This document shows positions 26,632 through 35,168 of a DNA stretch of 64,000 nucleotides, one piece after another (position 1 is the first letter of the stretch; every line of letters starts with the position of its first letter). A program made the translations under genes and the position numbers. The DNA lies in contig NZ_CP048405.1 in the NCBI RefSeq assembly GCF_014084125.1, positions 5,208,001 through 5,272,000 on the forward strand. Direction: 5' to 3'. A model generated the notes under the pieces. That model made no database searches and had not been told where the DNA came from. It worked only from the letters and a program-made list of their open reading frames with translations. The stretch is from Streptacidiphilus sp. PB12-B1b. Lineage in GTDB: Bacteria > Actinomycetota > Actinomycetes > Streptomycetales > Streptomycetaceae.

Positions 26632-27449
26632 GCCGGGGGCTGGGCCGGGAACGTGCCCAGCATCGCCGCCCGCACCCCGGCCTGGAACCGGCTGGTGGAG
26701 CCCAACTGGTCGAGGATCTCGGCCACATGGCGGCGGCAGTGGCGCAGCGAGATGCCGAGCTGGCGGGCCACGGTCTCGTCCTTGGCGCCCTCCGCGAGCA
26801 GCAGCAGGATGCGGCGCTTGATATCGGATTCCGCCCCGTCGTCGGGTGCGGCGGGGCCCTCCGCCCGCCCGGCCGCCTGCGCCCACGCGGCATTGAAGAA
26901 CTGCAACAACTGCCTTACAACAAAAGGCAATTGAACAACGGCGATCTCGTCGGAACTGTCGGTTCCCAGCGAGGGGACCAGCGCCATGGCGTCGTCGATG
27001 ATGGCGATTTCGTGCAACTCGGTCCAGGTGGCCCGGACCGAGATCCGGTTCTGCCCGGGCAATACCCGGGGGATCCTCCTGGGGCGGCTCACCAGTTCCT
27101 GTGCGACCACCTCCGGATTGGCCCAGATGGCCGCGCGGGTCTCCTGCGTGTCCAGATACGAGGCGGCGGGAGGCCGGACATAAGCGATCCGGTGCTTGCC
27201 GCGGGCCACCAGATCGGTGACCATCTCGGCCGCCTGGTGACGGTCCAGCACGGGGGAACCGCCCGGCTCCCAACATCGCTGGAGTTCCTCACGCTCGGTC
27301 AGGGCCCTGATCTGCGACTGGGTCTGCATCAGGCCGGCTTCCCAGCGCTCCGCCTGCTCCGCCAGAGCGACCAGGAGCTCGGCCACCTCTGCCCGGGCGT
27401 TGCTGACCGGGGGCTGGGCTCTGGTTTCGAAAGTCTTGTACATGTACAT
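26628..27449 (-). CDS. LuxR-type helix-turn-helix regulator
   Basis: The 273-residue protein starts MYMYKTFETRAQPPVSNARA. The middle resembles the effector part of TrmB/LuxR-hybrid regulators (HRIAYVRPPAASYLDTQE, later ISVRATWTELHEIAIIDDAM). A C-terminal LuxR HTH lies at about 205-265 (LLLLAEGAKDETVARQLGIS, then LRHCRRHVAEILDQLGSTSR). In actinobacteria such proteins often flank RiPP and lanthipeptide clusters. It closes the thiopeptide cluster on its right side and is convergent with the M16 genes. ATG 27449 is chosen, with AAGAG upstream. Confidence 0.85.
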   Translation of the reverse strand: MYMYKTFETRAQPPVSNARAEVAELLVALAEQAERWEAGLMQTQSQIRALTEREELQRCWEPGGSPVLDRHQAAEMVTDLVARGKHRIAYVRPPAASYLDTQETRAAIWANPEVVAQELVSRPRRIPRVLPGQNRISVRATWTELHEIAIIDDAMALVPSLGTDSSDEIAVVQLPFVVRQLLQFFNAAWAQAAGRAEGPAAPDDGAESDIKRRILLLLAEGAKDETVARQLGISLRHCRRHVAEILDQLGSTSRFQAGVRAAMLGTFPAQPPA

Positions 27450-27905
27450 GGCTCTTGCGCCTGTCCGATCTGCGCGTGCCGTAGGGTGGCCGACATCGGC
27501 AGCCGGAGAGATCCGACTCCGTTACGGCTCCCCCGAGCGTCTGCAATGTCCGATTGGCTAACCGTGTCCGAGCAGCCAATGTACGGGGCGGGGCCGACGC
27601 GGCGGTATCAGCAAAATTACGCAATGGCGTCCTGGCCTGGGGCTGAGGCGGCCGGAGCGAACACGGCGCCTCGGTATGACTGCGACGATCGTATCCTTTT
27701 CGATTTACGCGTGCATGCCAATCTTTCATTCCCCGCCGATTCGGGCCCCATTCGTGATTCCCGCCCGAAAAGACCGGGCGGTGCGGACACGTACCGTACG
27801 GCGGAAGCCGGACGCAGCTGCCCACCGCCGCCGCCCGCTCTTTGCCGTGGAGGACCGCGCGGGGCGCGTTGGCGTGGACGGGGTGGGAGGAGGCAGGGTG
27901 TCCTC
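27450..27905. other. Intergenic region, relatively AT-rich
   Basis: These 456 bases upstream of the LuxR-type regulator contain stretches clearly richer in A/T than the neighbours (about 27600-27760) and no frame with convincing coding bias. It probably holds the regulator's promoter. Nothing else is recognised. Confidence 0.5.
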
Positions 27906-28205
27906 ATGTCCGAACGACGCGAACGCCGCCGCCTCCACGCCCGCGCCCGAGCCCTCGGGGTGCCCCTCGAGCAGGCCGTCCGGCGGCCCGCACCCCCGCA
28001 GCGGCCGACGCGGGCCCTGCCGGAACCGTCCCGACCGCACACCACACTGCCGGACCGGGACCGGCCCCGCGCCACTCCCCCGCCACTGCCCCCCGCACCC
28101 ATCGCCTGCTGCACGGTCACCCGCGCCCGCCAGGTACTGGACGGCGGCACCGTCGTCCACCTGACCCGCCACGCCCCCGACTGCCCCATCTGGTCCGCCC
28201 GCTGA
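27906..28205 (+). CDS. Hypothetical Arg/Pro-rich protein (99 aa)
   Basis: ATG 27906 gives MSERRERRRLHARARALGVP, a Pro-rich middle, and an ordered-looking C-terminus (CCTVTRARQVLDGGTVVHLT, ending APDCPIWSAR) with three Cys. No domain is recognised. The GGAGG in this area is too far upstream to be a good RBS. A longer antisense frame (27726-28295) competes with it. The C-terminal half, with its G/C third positions, is the main reason to keep it. Confidence 0.4.
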   Translation: MSERRERRRLHARARALGVPLEQAVRRPAPPQRPTRALPEPSRPHTTLPDRDRPRATPPPLPPAPIACCTVTRARQVLDGGTVVHLTRHAPDCPIWSAR

Positions 28206-28402
28206 CGCGAACGGGCCACCCCCGCGATGAGCCCGCCGACTGATGCGACTACAGCCGCTCCGGAGTGGCGATCCCGAGCAGCCCCAGTCGGGCACGCGGG
28301 CGGATCGTCACAGGGACGTCCCCCTATCGCTGGCATGAGCGCGACAACGATAATGGCCGCGCCGCGCCGTGATTCCCGCGGCGCCGGGTGACGGAGGGGT
28401 AC

Positions 28403-31400
28403 ATGAGGCGTTTGAAAACGATGACCGGGGTGGGGGTCAGTGTCCTGACAGCCACCGCAGTGGCGTTCGGGGCGACGCCGGCCGCGGTCGCGGCGCCGGG
28501 GGTGGCCGCCGGGTCGGCCGCCGGAGCGAGCCGGCAGGTGATCGTGGTGCTGGCGGACCAGCACCAGGGCCTGCCGGACACAACTGCCCTGCGGGCGGCC
28601 CGCGCTGCGGCGGTGAGCGCGTCACAGGCCCCGGTGATCAAGGCGTTGCACGCGGCCGGCGCCCAGGACATCCACCCGATGAGTGTGCTGGACGCCGTGG
28701 CCGCCACGGTCTCGACGCAGGAGCAGGCCGCGCTGCGCTCCGCGCCGGGGGTCGCCGAGGTGGTGCCCGACGCCGCCGTCAGGGTGGTCGACCAGCCCGC
28801 GCCGCCGGTCGCACCGGCGGCGACCGGCGCCGACCCGTCCGGCCCCCGGGCGGCGGCCGGTCTGCCGTCCGGAGCCTGCGCGCCGTCGGGGGGCGTGCAG
28901 TTGGACCCCGAGGCGATCGAGGCGATACACGCGGACTCCGACGATCCGCACCAGCACACCGCGCGTTCGCTCGGCGCGACCGGCAAGGGCGTGATCGTCG
29001 GTGACATCGCCGGCAGCATCGACGTGAACACGCCGGAGCTGATACGCGCCGACGGCTCGCACGTCATCGCCGACTACAAGGACTTCACCGGCGAAGGCGG
29101 CGCGGTGGAGTCCGAGGACCTGGAGTCGTTCCTCGACGACGGCATGATCGCCGCGCAGAGCCGACAGGTGTACGACCTCGCCGACTACACCGCGCAGCCG
29201 CTGGGGCACCCCTGCCTGATCCGGTTGGAGGGCGTGGCGCCGCAGGTGACGCTGGACGCCTACAAGGTGTACGCCAACAACGACTTCACCACCACCTCCG
29301 CCTTCCTCGAGGCGATCGACTACGCGGTCGGCGTCGACCACGTGAACGTGCTGAACGAGGAGGCCGGCTCGTTCCCGATGCCGGACACCAGCGCGGACCT
29401 GATCAAGCTGGCCAACGCCGACGCGATGGCGGCCGGGGTGACCGTCACCGTGCCCTCCTACGACGCCGGTCCGGAGAGCACCATCTGGTCGCCCGCCTCC
29501 CAGCCCGGCGTGATCTCCGTCGGCGCGTCCACCACCTTCCGCTCCTACGCCCAGTCCGACACCGCCGGCTACCGCAGCATCGGCGCGCGCGGCTGGGTCA
29601 GCGACAACATCAGCTCCCTGTCGTCCGGCGGCTCGACCGAGCAGGGGCGCAGCATCGACGTGGTGGCGCCGGGCGACCTGGACTGGGCGATCTGCACCGC
29701 CGACACCACGATCGCGCCGGACTGCCTGAACGGCCGCGGGCAGCCGACCGGCGTGTACCAGTCCGGCGGCACCAGCGAGGCGGGTCCGCTGGTGGCGGGC
29801 GTGGCCGCGCTGGTGATCCAGGCATACCGGGCCACGCACGGCGGCGCCGGACCGACCCCGCAGCTGGTCGACCAGATCATCTCCAGCACCGCCGACGACC
29901 TGGGCGTGGTCGGCTCGGAGCAGGGCGCCGGGCTGGTCGACGCCTACCGGGCCGTCGAGGCCGCGCGCTCCGTCCGCACCGGTGACGCCGCGCCGAAGCC
30001 GGTCGGCGACACCCTGCTGGCCGACACGGACCAGCTCGACGCGACGGGCAACCCCGGAGCCGCCGCCCGCCTCTCGCTGCGGCTGACCAACACCGGCCGC
30101 GACCCGCAGACGGTGTCGCTCGCCGGGCGCACGCTCGGCGCCGGCCGGACGGTCGCCGACAGGACGGTGACGCTGCACGACGGCGGCCCCACCTACCAGG
30201 ACGCGTCCGGGCTGACCCACAACGTGGCCCGGTTCACCTTCACCGTGCCTCCCGGCGCGGACCGGCTCGACGCGAACATCGCCAATCCGGGCACCGCCAG
30301 CCAGCAGCCCGTCGACCTGACCCTGCTCGATCCGCGCGGGCGGCTCACCGGCTACAGCCTGCCGCAGGGCGACGGCAACCACGGGCACATCGACCTGCGC
30401 GCCCCGGAACCGGGCACCTGGACGGCGGTGGTCACCGACTTCCTCGGCAGCCCCGCCTCCGGCCCGGCCGGATACACCGGGCCGGTGAGCTTCGCCGCCG
30501 CGGTCTCGTCGTTCCATACCTTCGGCACCGTGACGCCGTCGCGGATCACGCTCGCACCCGGCGCCTCCACCACGGTCCGCGTCACCGCGCCGCTGCCCGC
30601 GCAGGCCGGTGACGAGAGCGCCTCACTGGCAATCAACTCGCCTCAGTCGGGCCCGAGTTCCGTCCCGATGACGCTGCGCTCGGTGATTCCGGTACGCGCC
30701 GGCACCGGCACCTTCACCGGCGACGTGGTCGGCGGGAACGGACGCGGCGAGGTACCGGCGCAGACCCTCTTCTACCAGGTGAACGTGCCCGCGGGGCGGC
30801 CCGCTCTGGACGTCCGGCTGGCGTTGGCCGACCACGCCACCGACCCGTTCACGGCGTACCTGGTCTCCCCGGACGGCCAGACCCCGGCCCGGGCCGGCGA
30901 CCAGGTGCTGGTGGGCGCGCCGGGTGCCGCCCAGACCGTGATCAGCACCTCGGCCGCGCGGTTGCACGTCCTGGCGCCGGCCGCCGGAACGTGGACGCTG
31001 ATCGTCAGCTTCAGCAATCCGGTGACCGGGGACGCACAGTCGACCCGGCTCGACGGGACGGTCGGCTTCGCGCCGGTCACCGCGCGCGCGAACGGCGTGC
31101 CGACCGGCGGCGTGCTGCCCGTCGGCAGCTCGCACCAGGTCCGGGTCACGGTGCGGAACGACTCGACCGCCGTCGAGTCGTACTTCCTCGACGCACGGCT
31201 CGACCAGCAGGCCACCCTGCCGCTCAGCTCGTTCACCCCGTCGAGCAAGCTGACGCTGCCGTTGAGCGTGAGCGCGCCGGAGCCGCAGTGGATCGTCCCG
31301 ACCGGCACCACGCAGCTGGTGGCGACGGCCGACTCCACGGCGCCGGTCATGTTCGACTTCTCGCCCGCCACCGGCGAACCCGACCTCGGCTCGACCGCCG

Positions 31401-31801
31401 ACGGCGACAACGCCTACGGCAGCTACGCGGCGCCGGACCTCACCCAGGGCGACTGGGACATCGTGCCGCAGCCCACCGGGGCGCTCGGCGCCGGTCCGGC
31501 GGCGTCGTCGGTGGCGAGCCTGGGGCTCACCGCGACCACGCCCGCCTTCGACCCGTCGGCCGTCTCACCGTCGGGTGACCTGTGGGAGCTCGGCCTGAAC
31601 CCGGCCGCGACCTTCAGCCCGGTCGTCGTCCAGCCGGGGCACAGCGCCACGCTGTACCTGGACATCACGCCGAGCGGTCCCGCGGGCAGCACGGTGTCCG
31701 GCCACATCTACGTCGACGACACCAGCTCGTACAGCCAGGACGGCTACACACCCACGGGCGACCAGCTCGTGGCACTGCCCTACCACTACACGGTCGGCTG
31801 A
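28403..31801 (+). CDS. Secreted S8 (subtilisin-like) family protein with apparently degenerate catalytic triad
   Basis: This 1132-residue secreted protein starts at ATG 28403 (GGAGG 5 bases upstream), with signal peptide MRRLKTMTGVGVSVLTATAV and cleavage near AVAAPG. An inhibitor-I9-like pro-region (QVIVVLADQHQGL) is followed by an S8 domain. Asp is in VIVGDIAGSID (residue 201) and Ser in GGTSEAGPLVAG (residue 458), but the HGTxxAG histidine motif is missing; the region reads FLDDGMIAAQ (about 243-252). Two long beta-rich, Ig-like or PPC-like regions follow to the C-terminus. It may therefore be a pseudoprotease or use a different His. It stands alone, with a hairpin terminator after it. Confidence 0.85.
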   Translation: MRRLKTMTGVGVSVLTATAVAFGATPAAVAAPGVAAGSAAGASRQVIVVLADQHQGLPDTTALRAARAAAVSASQAPVIKALHAAGAQDIHPMSVLDAVAATVSTQEQAALRSAPGVAEVVPDAAVRVVDQPAPPVAPAATGADPSGPRAAAGLPSGACAPSGGVQLDPEAIEAIHADSDDPHQHTARSLGATGKGVIVGDIAGSIDVNTPELIRADGSHVIADYKDFTGEGGAVESEDLESFLDDGMIAAQSRQVYDLADYTAQPLGHPCLIRLEGVAPQVTLDAYKVYANNDFTTTSAFLEAIDYAVGVDHVNVLNEEAGSFPMPDTSADLIKLANADAMAAGVTVTVPSYDAGPESTIWSPASQPGVISVGASTTFRSYAQSDTAGYRSIGARGWVSDNISSLSSGGSTEQGRSIDVVAPGDLDWAICTADTTIAPDCLNGRGQPTGVYQSGGTSEAGPLVAGVAALVIQAYRATHGGAGPTPQLVDQIISSTADDLGVVGSEQGAGLVDAYRAVEAARSVRTGDAAPKPVGDTLLADTDQLDATGNPGAAARLSLRLTNTGRDPQTVSLAGRTLGAGRTVADRTVTLHDGGPTYQDASGLTHNVARFTFTVPPGADRLDANIANPGTASQQPVDLTLLDPRGRLTGYSLPQGDGNHGHIDLRAPEPGTWTAVVTDFLGSPASGPAGYTGPVSFAAAVSSFHTFGTVTPSRITLAPGASTTVRVTAPLPAQAGDESASLAINSPQSGPSSVPMTLRSVIPVRAGTGTFTGDVVGGNGRGEVPAQTLFYQVNVPAGRPALDVRLALADHATDPFTAYLVSPDGQTPARAGDQVLVGAPGAAQTVISTSAARLHVLAPAAGTWTLIVSFSNPVTGDAQSTRLDGTVGFAPVTARANGVPTGGVLPVGSSHQVRVTVRNDSTAVESYFLDARLDQQATLPLSSFTPSSKLTLPLSVSAPEPQWIVPTGTTQLVATADSTAPVMFDFSPATGEPDLGSTADGDNAYGSYAAPDLTQGDWDIVPQPTGALGAGPAASSVASLGLTATTPAFDPSAVSPSGDLWELGLNPAATFSPVVVQPGHSATLYLDITPSGPAGSTVSGHIYVDDTSSYSQDGYTPTGDQLVALPYHYTVG

Positions 31802-31815
31802 CAGCCGCCCACCCC

Positions 31816-31858
31816 GGACGCCGGTGGCCGAGCCCACACCGCTCGCCCACCGGCGTCC
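31816..31858 (+). terminator. Hairpin terminator after the S8 gene
   Basis: GGACGCCGGTGG and CCACCGGCGTCC form a perfect 12-bp stem with a 19-base loop, starting 14 bases after the stop at 31801. The remaining gap to 32150 holds a promoter and no gene I can support. Confidence 0.65.
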
Positions 31859-32115
31859 ACAGCAGGGCCGCGTCGGTCGGCACGGAGTGCACGCGATCGC
31901 CGCGGGCGGCCGGTGGGCGCCGTCGCACTCGGCGTCTACGTGTACTACGACGCCAACCCGTCCGCCCTGATCCAGCAGGCGGCCACTGCCGCCGCAGCCG
32001 AACTCCGCAGCGAAGAAGGCCTCTGGGCACGACAGCGCACGGCCTGCCTCCGAAACCGCTCCGGAACGATTCCTGCAAGGGAATTGATGCGCCGTCATTT
32101 GTGACGAAGGCGTGG

Positions 32116-32143
32116 TTGACAATCCCGCGCGCACTGGTTGAAT
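32116..32143 (+). promoter_or_regulatory. Putative promoter for a leaderless AMP-ligase transcript
   Basis: A consensus -35 box TTGACA (32116-32121), a 16-base spacer and a -10-like TTGAAT (32138-32143) place the transcription start about 7 bases downstream, at GTG 32150. No Shine-Dalgarno is visible before that GTG, which fits leaderless translation, common in Streptomyces. The -10 match is imperfect. Confidence 0.5.
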
Positions 32144-32149
32144 GCGTGC

Positions 32150-33700
32150 GTGGATGATCTCGGCGACTCGGTCGCACCTTACGTGGTCAAGGCACTCGAA
32201 CGGTTCGCCGGGTTCGGTGAGCGCGAGGCGATCGTCTCCGCGGGCCGCCGGCTGACCTATGCGGACGTACGCCGCGAAGTACCCGCGCTGGCAGCGGCGT
32301 TGACGGCACACGGGGTCCAGCCGGGCTCGTCGGTGGCGGTGCTCTCGGGGAACCGGCCGGAGACGATGCTGCTGCAGTTCGCGGCGCACCTGCTCGGCTG
32401 CCGCACCGTCTGGATAGCCGGTTACACGCCGGTGCGCGAGCAGGCCGACTTCCTGCGGCGCGCCCGGGTGGACCACCTGGTGTACGACACCAGCCGCTAC
32501 CTCGACCTCGCGGCCGAACTGCTGCAGGACTGGCAGGGCACCGTGCTGTGCCTCGGTCCCGGCGGCCAGGGGCCCGACCTGCTGGCACCGCTCCCGGCCG
32601 GGAGCCCCACGCTTCCGGAACCCGCCCCGGGGACGGCGCCGGAGTCCCTGTTCTGCACCAGCGGCACCACCGGCCGGCCCAAGCTGGTGCACCACGAGCA
32701 GCGCTTCTTCTCCTCGCTGCTCCTCATCGCCGAGGCGTGGATGGCCAGCGGCGCCCCAACGTTGAAGCATCTGGCGCTCACCGGATTCACCCATGTCAGC
32801 GGGCAGATGACCAATCTGCTCATGCTCTTCACCGGATCGACGATCGTCCTCGGGGAGGGCTCGGACATCCCGGCGCTGCTCGACCTGATCGCCGCCGAGC
32901 GGGTCAGCAGCACCCTGTTCACACCTGTGCTGCTCTACCAGGTGCTGGACCATCCGGCCCTGGACTCCGCCGACTTGAGCAGTCTGCTGCTGCTGAACAT
33001 CGGCGGCGGCCCGGTCTTCCCCAGCAGGCTCCGTCAGGCGGCCGAGCGGCTCGGCCCGGTGGTGCGCCTGGTCTACGGGCTGAGCGAGGCGGCGTTCGTC
33101 ACCGAGTACCGGGGCGTCACGGTGGAACCGGAGCATCCGCAGCGACTGCGCTCCTGCGGCACGGTGTTCGCCGACGCGCAGGTCGACGTGCGCGACGAGA
33201 ACGGGAAGCCGCTGCCCGCAGGCGAGGTCGGCGAGGTGTGGGTCACCGGGTCGCTGGTGATGACCGGCTACTGGGACGAGCCGGAGCTCACCCGCGAGGC
33301 GCTGGCGGACGGCTGGCTGCGCACCGGCGACCTCGGGTACGTCGAGGAGGACGGCTACCTGTACCTGGTGGACCGCGCCAAGGACATGATCGTCACCGGG
33401 CGGGGAGCGGCCAACGTCTTCAGCAGGCCGGTCGAGGACGTCCTGGTGGCGCACCCGGAGGTGAGCGCGGCCGCCGTGATCGGCGTGCCCGACGAGAGCC
33501 TGGGCGAGGCCGTCCACGCCTATGTGGTGGCCGTGCCGGGGGCGACCGTGACCGGCGAGGAGTTGCGCGGACTGGTGGCGGCGGAACTGCGGGAGTACTG
33601 CGCGCCCTCGGTGGTGGAGTTCGTCGACAGCCTGCCCTACAGCGAGACCGGAAAGGTCGACAAGAAGGCCCTGCGGGCCCGGCACCCGGACCTGACCTGA
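32150..33700 (+). CDS. AMP-dependent synthetase / acyl-CoA ligase-like adenylating enzyme
   Basis: This 516-residue ANL-superfamily enzyme activates a carboxylic acid as acyl-AMP. Motifs seen: P-loop CTSGTTGRPKL (about 168-178), YGLSEAA, the hinge GWLRTGDLGYVE, and the catalytic Lys in SETGKVDKKAL near the C-terminus. GTG 32150 is chosen over the upstream TTG 32138 because a promoter fits a leaderless start. No carrier domain is attached. It lies convergent with the ATP-grasp gene in a neighbourhood of P450, MFS and aminotransferase genes. The substrate is unknown. Confidence 0.92.
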   Translation: MDDLGDSVAPYVVKALERFAGFGEREAIVSAGRRLTYADVRREVPALAAALTAHGVQPGSSVAVLSGNRPETMLLQFAAHLLGCRTVWIAGYTPVREQADFLRRARVDHLVYDTSRYLDLAAELLQDWQGTVLCLGPGGQGPDLLAPLPAGSPTLPEPAPGTAPESLFCTSGTTGRPKLVHHEQRFFSSLLLIAEAWMASGAPTLKHLALTGFTHVSGQMTNLLMLFTGSTIVLGEGSDIPALLDLIAAERVSSTLFTPVLLYQVLDHPALDSADLSSLLLLNIGGGPVFPSRLRQAAERLGPVVRLVYGLSEAAFVTEYRGVTVEPEHPQRLRSCGTVFADAQVDVRDENGKPLPAGEVGEVWVTGSLVMTGYWDEPELTREALADGWLRTGDLGYVEEDGYLYLVDRAKDMIVTGRGAANVFSRPVEDVLVAHPEVSAAAVIGVPDESLGEAVHAYVVAVPGATVTGEELRGLVAAELREYCAPSVVEFVDSLPYSETGKVDKKALRARHPDLT

Positions 33701-33706
33701 CCGGCC

Positions 33707-33750
33707 GCCCGCCGCCCGCCGTCAGCAGGGCTGGACGGCGGGCGGCGGGC
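33707..33750. terminator. Bidirectional terminator hairpin between convergent genes
   Basis: A perfect 17-bp stem (GCCCGCCGCCCGCCGTC / GACGGCGGGCGGCGGGC) with a 10-base loop sits between the AMP ligase stop (33700) and the ATP-grasp stop (33783). It can serve both strands. Confidence 0.8.
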
Positions 33751-33782
33751 CGTTGCTCCGGGAGCGGACCAGGCCGGGGTGC

Positions 33783-35045
33783 TCAGTCCGCCGCCGGGGC
33801 ATCCACCTCGAAGGTGATCAGGGACGCCGCCTGCTCGGCGATCCGGGCCGCTTCGGGGCCGTCGTCGCCGACCGCCAGGACGTGCCCGGCCCGGTCCCAG
33901 GAGCTGGCCGGAGGGCGCACGGAGGCACCCACGGCGACCGTGGCTCCGGCGGCGAACACCCCCTCCACCGCGCCCGCCTCGTCTGCCCCGTGCACGGCGC
34001 GCACCACGCCCGCCGGGGCGGTGACGAACCGCACCGCCGCGCCGCGTGCGGCCCGCACCGGGCGCTCGGGCCGCTCGCCGCGCAGCACGCGGACGAAGTC
34101 CTCGATCAGCGAACCGCCGTAGGCCAGGTCGATCAGCGGCACGATGGCGTCGCCCGGCAGCCGTCCGGCGCACTCGACCAGGTACGGCTCCACTCCGTCG
34201 ACCAGGATCCATTCGCTGTGCAGCGCCCCGGTGCCGTAGCCCACGGCGTCCACCAGCTGCTGGTTGGCCTCGGCCACCCGGGCGCGGACGGAGGCGTCCA
34301 GTACCGAGGGCAGCAGGTGGCCCGCCTCGACCGGGTGGGTACCGGGCCAGACCGTCTTGTCGGTGACGTTGACCCAGATGACCCGGCCGTCGGCGACAAG
34401 CACCTCGGCGCTGATCTCGGGTCCGTGCAACCGCTGTTCGACCAGGAAGCGGCCGGGTGTCCAGTTGGCGCTGCGGAGTTTGGCGTCGTCGGCCGCGTGG
34501 CTCTCGTCCCAGGCGTGCCGCAGGTCGTCGCCGGGCCCGATCAGGCGCACGCCCACGCTGGCCTGGCGATCGGCGGGCTTGAGGACGCACGCGTCACCGT
34601 GGGCGGCGGCGAAGGCACGCAGGTCGTCCACGTCGGCGGGTTCCGTCCACTGCGGCTGGCGCATCCCGGCGGCGGCCGCAGCCTCGCGCAGCAGCACCTT
34701 GTCGCGCAGGGTGCGCGCCGCGCGCACGCCCGCGCCCGGGACGCCCGCCGCCTCGGCGCAGGCGGCCGTGGCCACCACCGAGTACTCCCAGCTGGGGATC
34801 ACCGCGACGGCAGCGGTGAGCGCGGACGGCGGGAGCGGCGAACTGCCGTCGTGGCGCTGGGCGGGCCCGTCGACGACCTCCGCGACGCAGGCGCGTTTGG
34901 CCGCCTTCGCCCGCAGGTCCCCCGCGTCGAGGAGGTCGGCCTCCTCGACCACGGTCACCGAGCCTGCGGGCAGGATCTTGTCCAACTCCCCGAGCAGGGC
35001 CAGCCCGCAGCCGACGACGATGTACGTGCTTGCAGCGCCTGACAT
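33783..35045 (-). CDS. ATP-grasp ligase (carboxylate-amine ligase type)
   Basis: The 420-residue protein has the three-part ATP-grasp build. It has an N-terminal Rossmann-like part (TYIVVGCGLALLGELDKIL), an ATP-binding Lys region (RTLRDKVLLREAAAAAGMRQ, then DACVLKPADRQASVGVRLIG), and the metal-binding block EPYLVECAGRLPGD, in which the Glu and the usual Asn position (here Gly-Arg) are seen. These enzymes form amide or ester bonds through acyl phosphates. It resembles the stand-alone amino-acid/peptide ligases rather than the RimK-like graspetide ligases. It probably works with the AMP ligase, P450 and aminotransferase nearby. Confidence 0.87.
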   Translation of the reverse strand: MSGAASTYIVVGCGLALLGELDKILPAGSVTVVEEADLLDAGDLRAKAAKRACVAEVVDGPAQRHDGSSPLPPSALTAAVAVIPSWEYSVVATAACAEAAGVPGAGVRAARTLRDKVLLREAAAAAGMRQPQWTEPADVDDLRAFAAAHGDACVLKPADRQASVGVRLIGPGDDLRHAWDESHAADDAKLRSANWTPGRFLVEQRLHGPEISAEVLVADGRVIWVNVTDKTVWPGTHPVEAGHLLPSVLDASVRARVAEANQQLVDAVGYGTGALHSEWILVDGVEPYLVECAGRLPGDAIVPLIDLAYGGSLIEDFVRVLRGERPERPVRAARGAAVRFVTAPAGVVRAVHGADEAGAVEGVFAAGATVAVGASVRPPASSWDRAGHVLAVGDDGPEAARIAEQAASLITFEVDAPAAD

Positions 35046-35168
35046 GACGGCGTTCCCTTCCTTGGCGTCCGGCCGCCCCGGGCCGACGCGTCGTGAACCG
35101 CCCGCCGGCGGCGGGCGGCGCAGGTACCGGGCCGTCGCAGCGCCGACGGCCCGGACTCTGATGCACCG

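Noticed and set aside
31913-32104. 63-residue rightward frame (starts at GTG)
   Set aside because: The first two thirds have coding-like third positions, but the end overlaps the promoter region, there is no RBS, and no family is recognised; it could be a decayed gene fragment.
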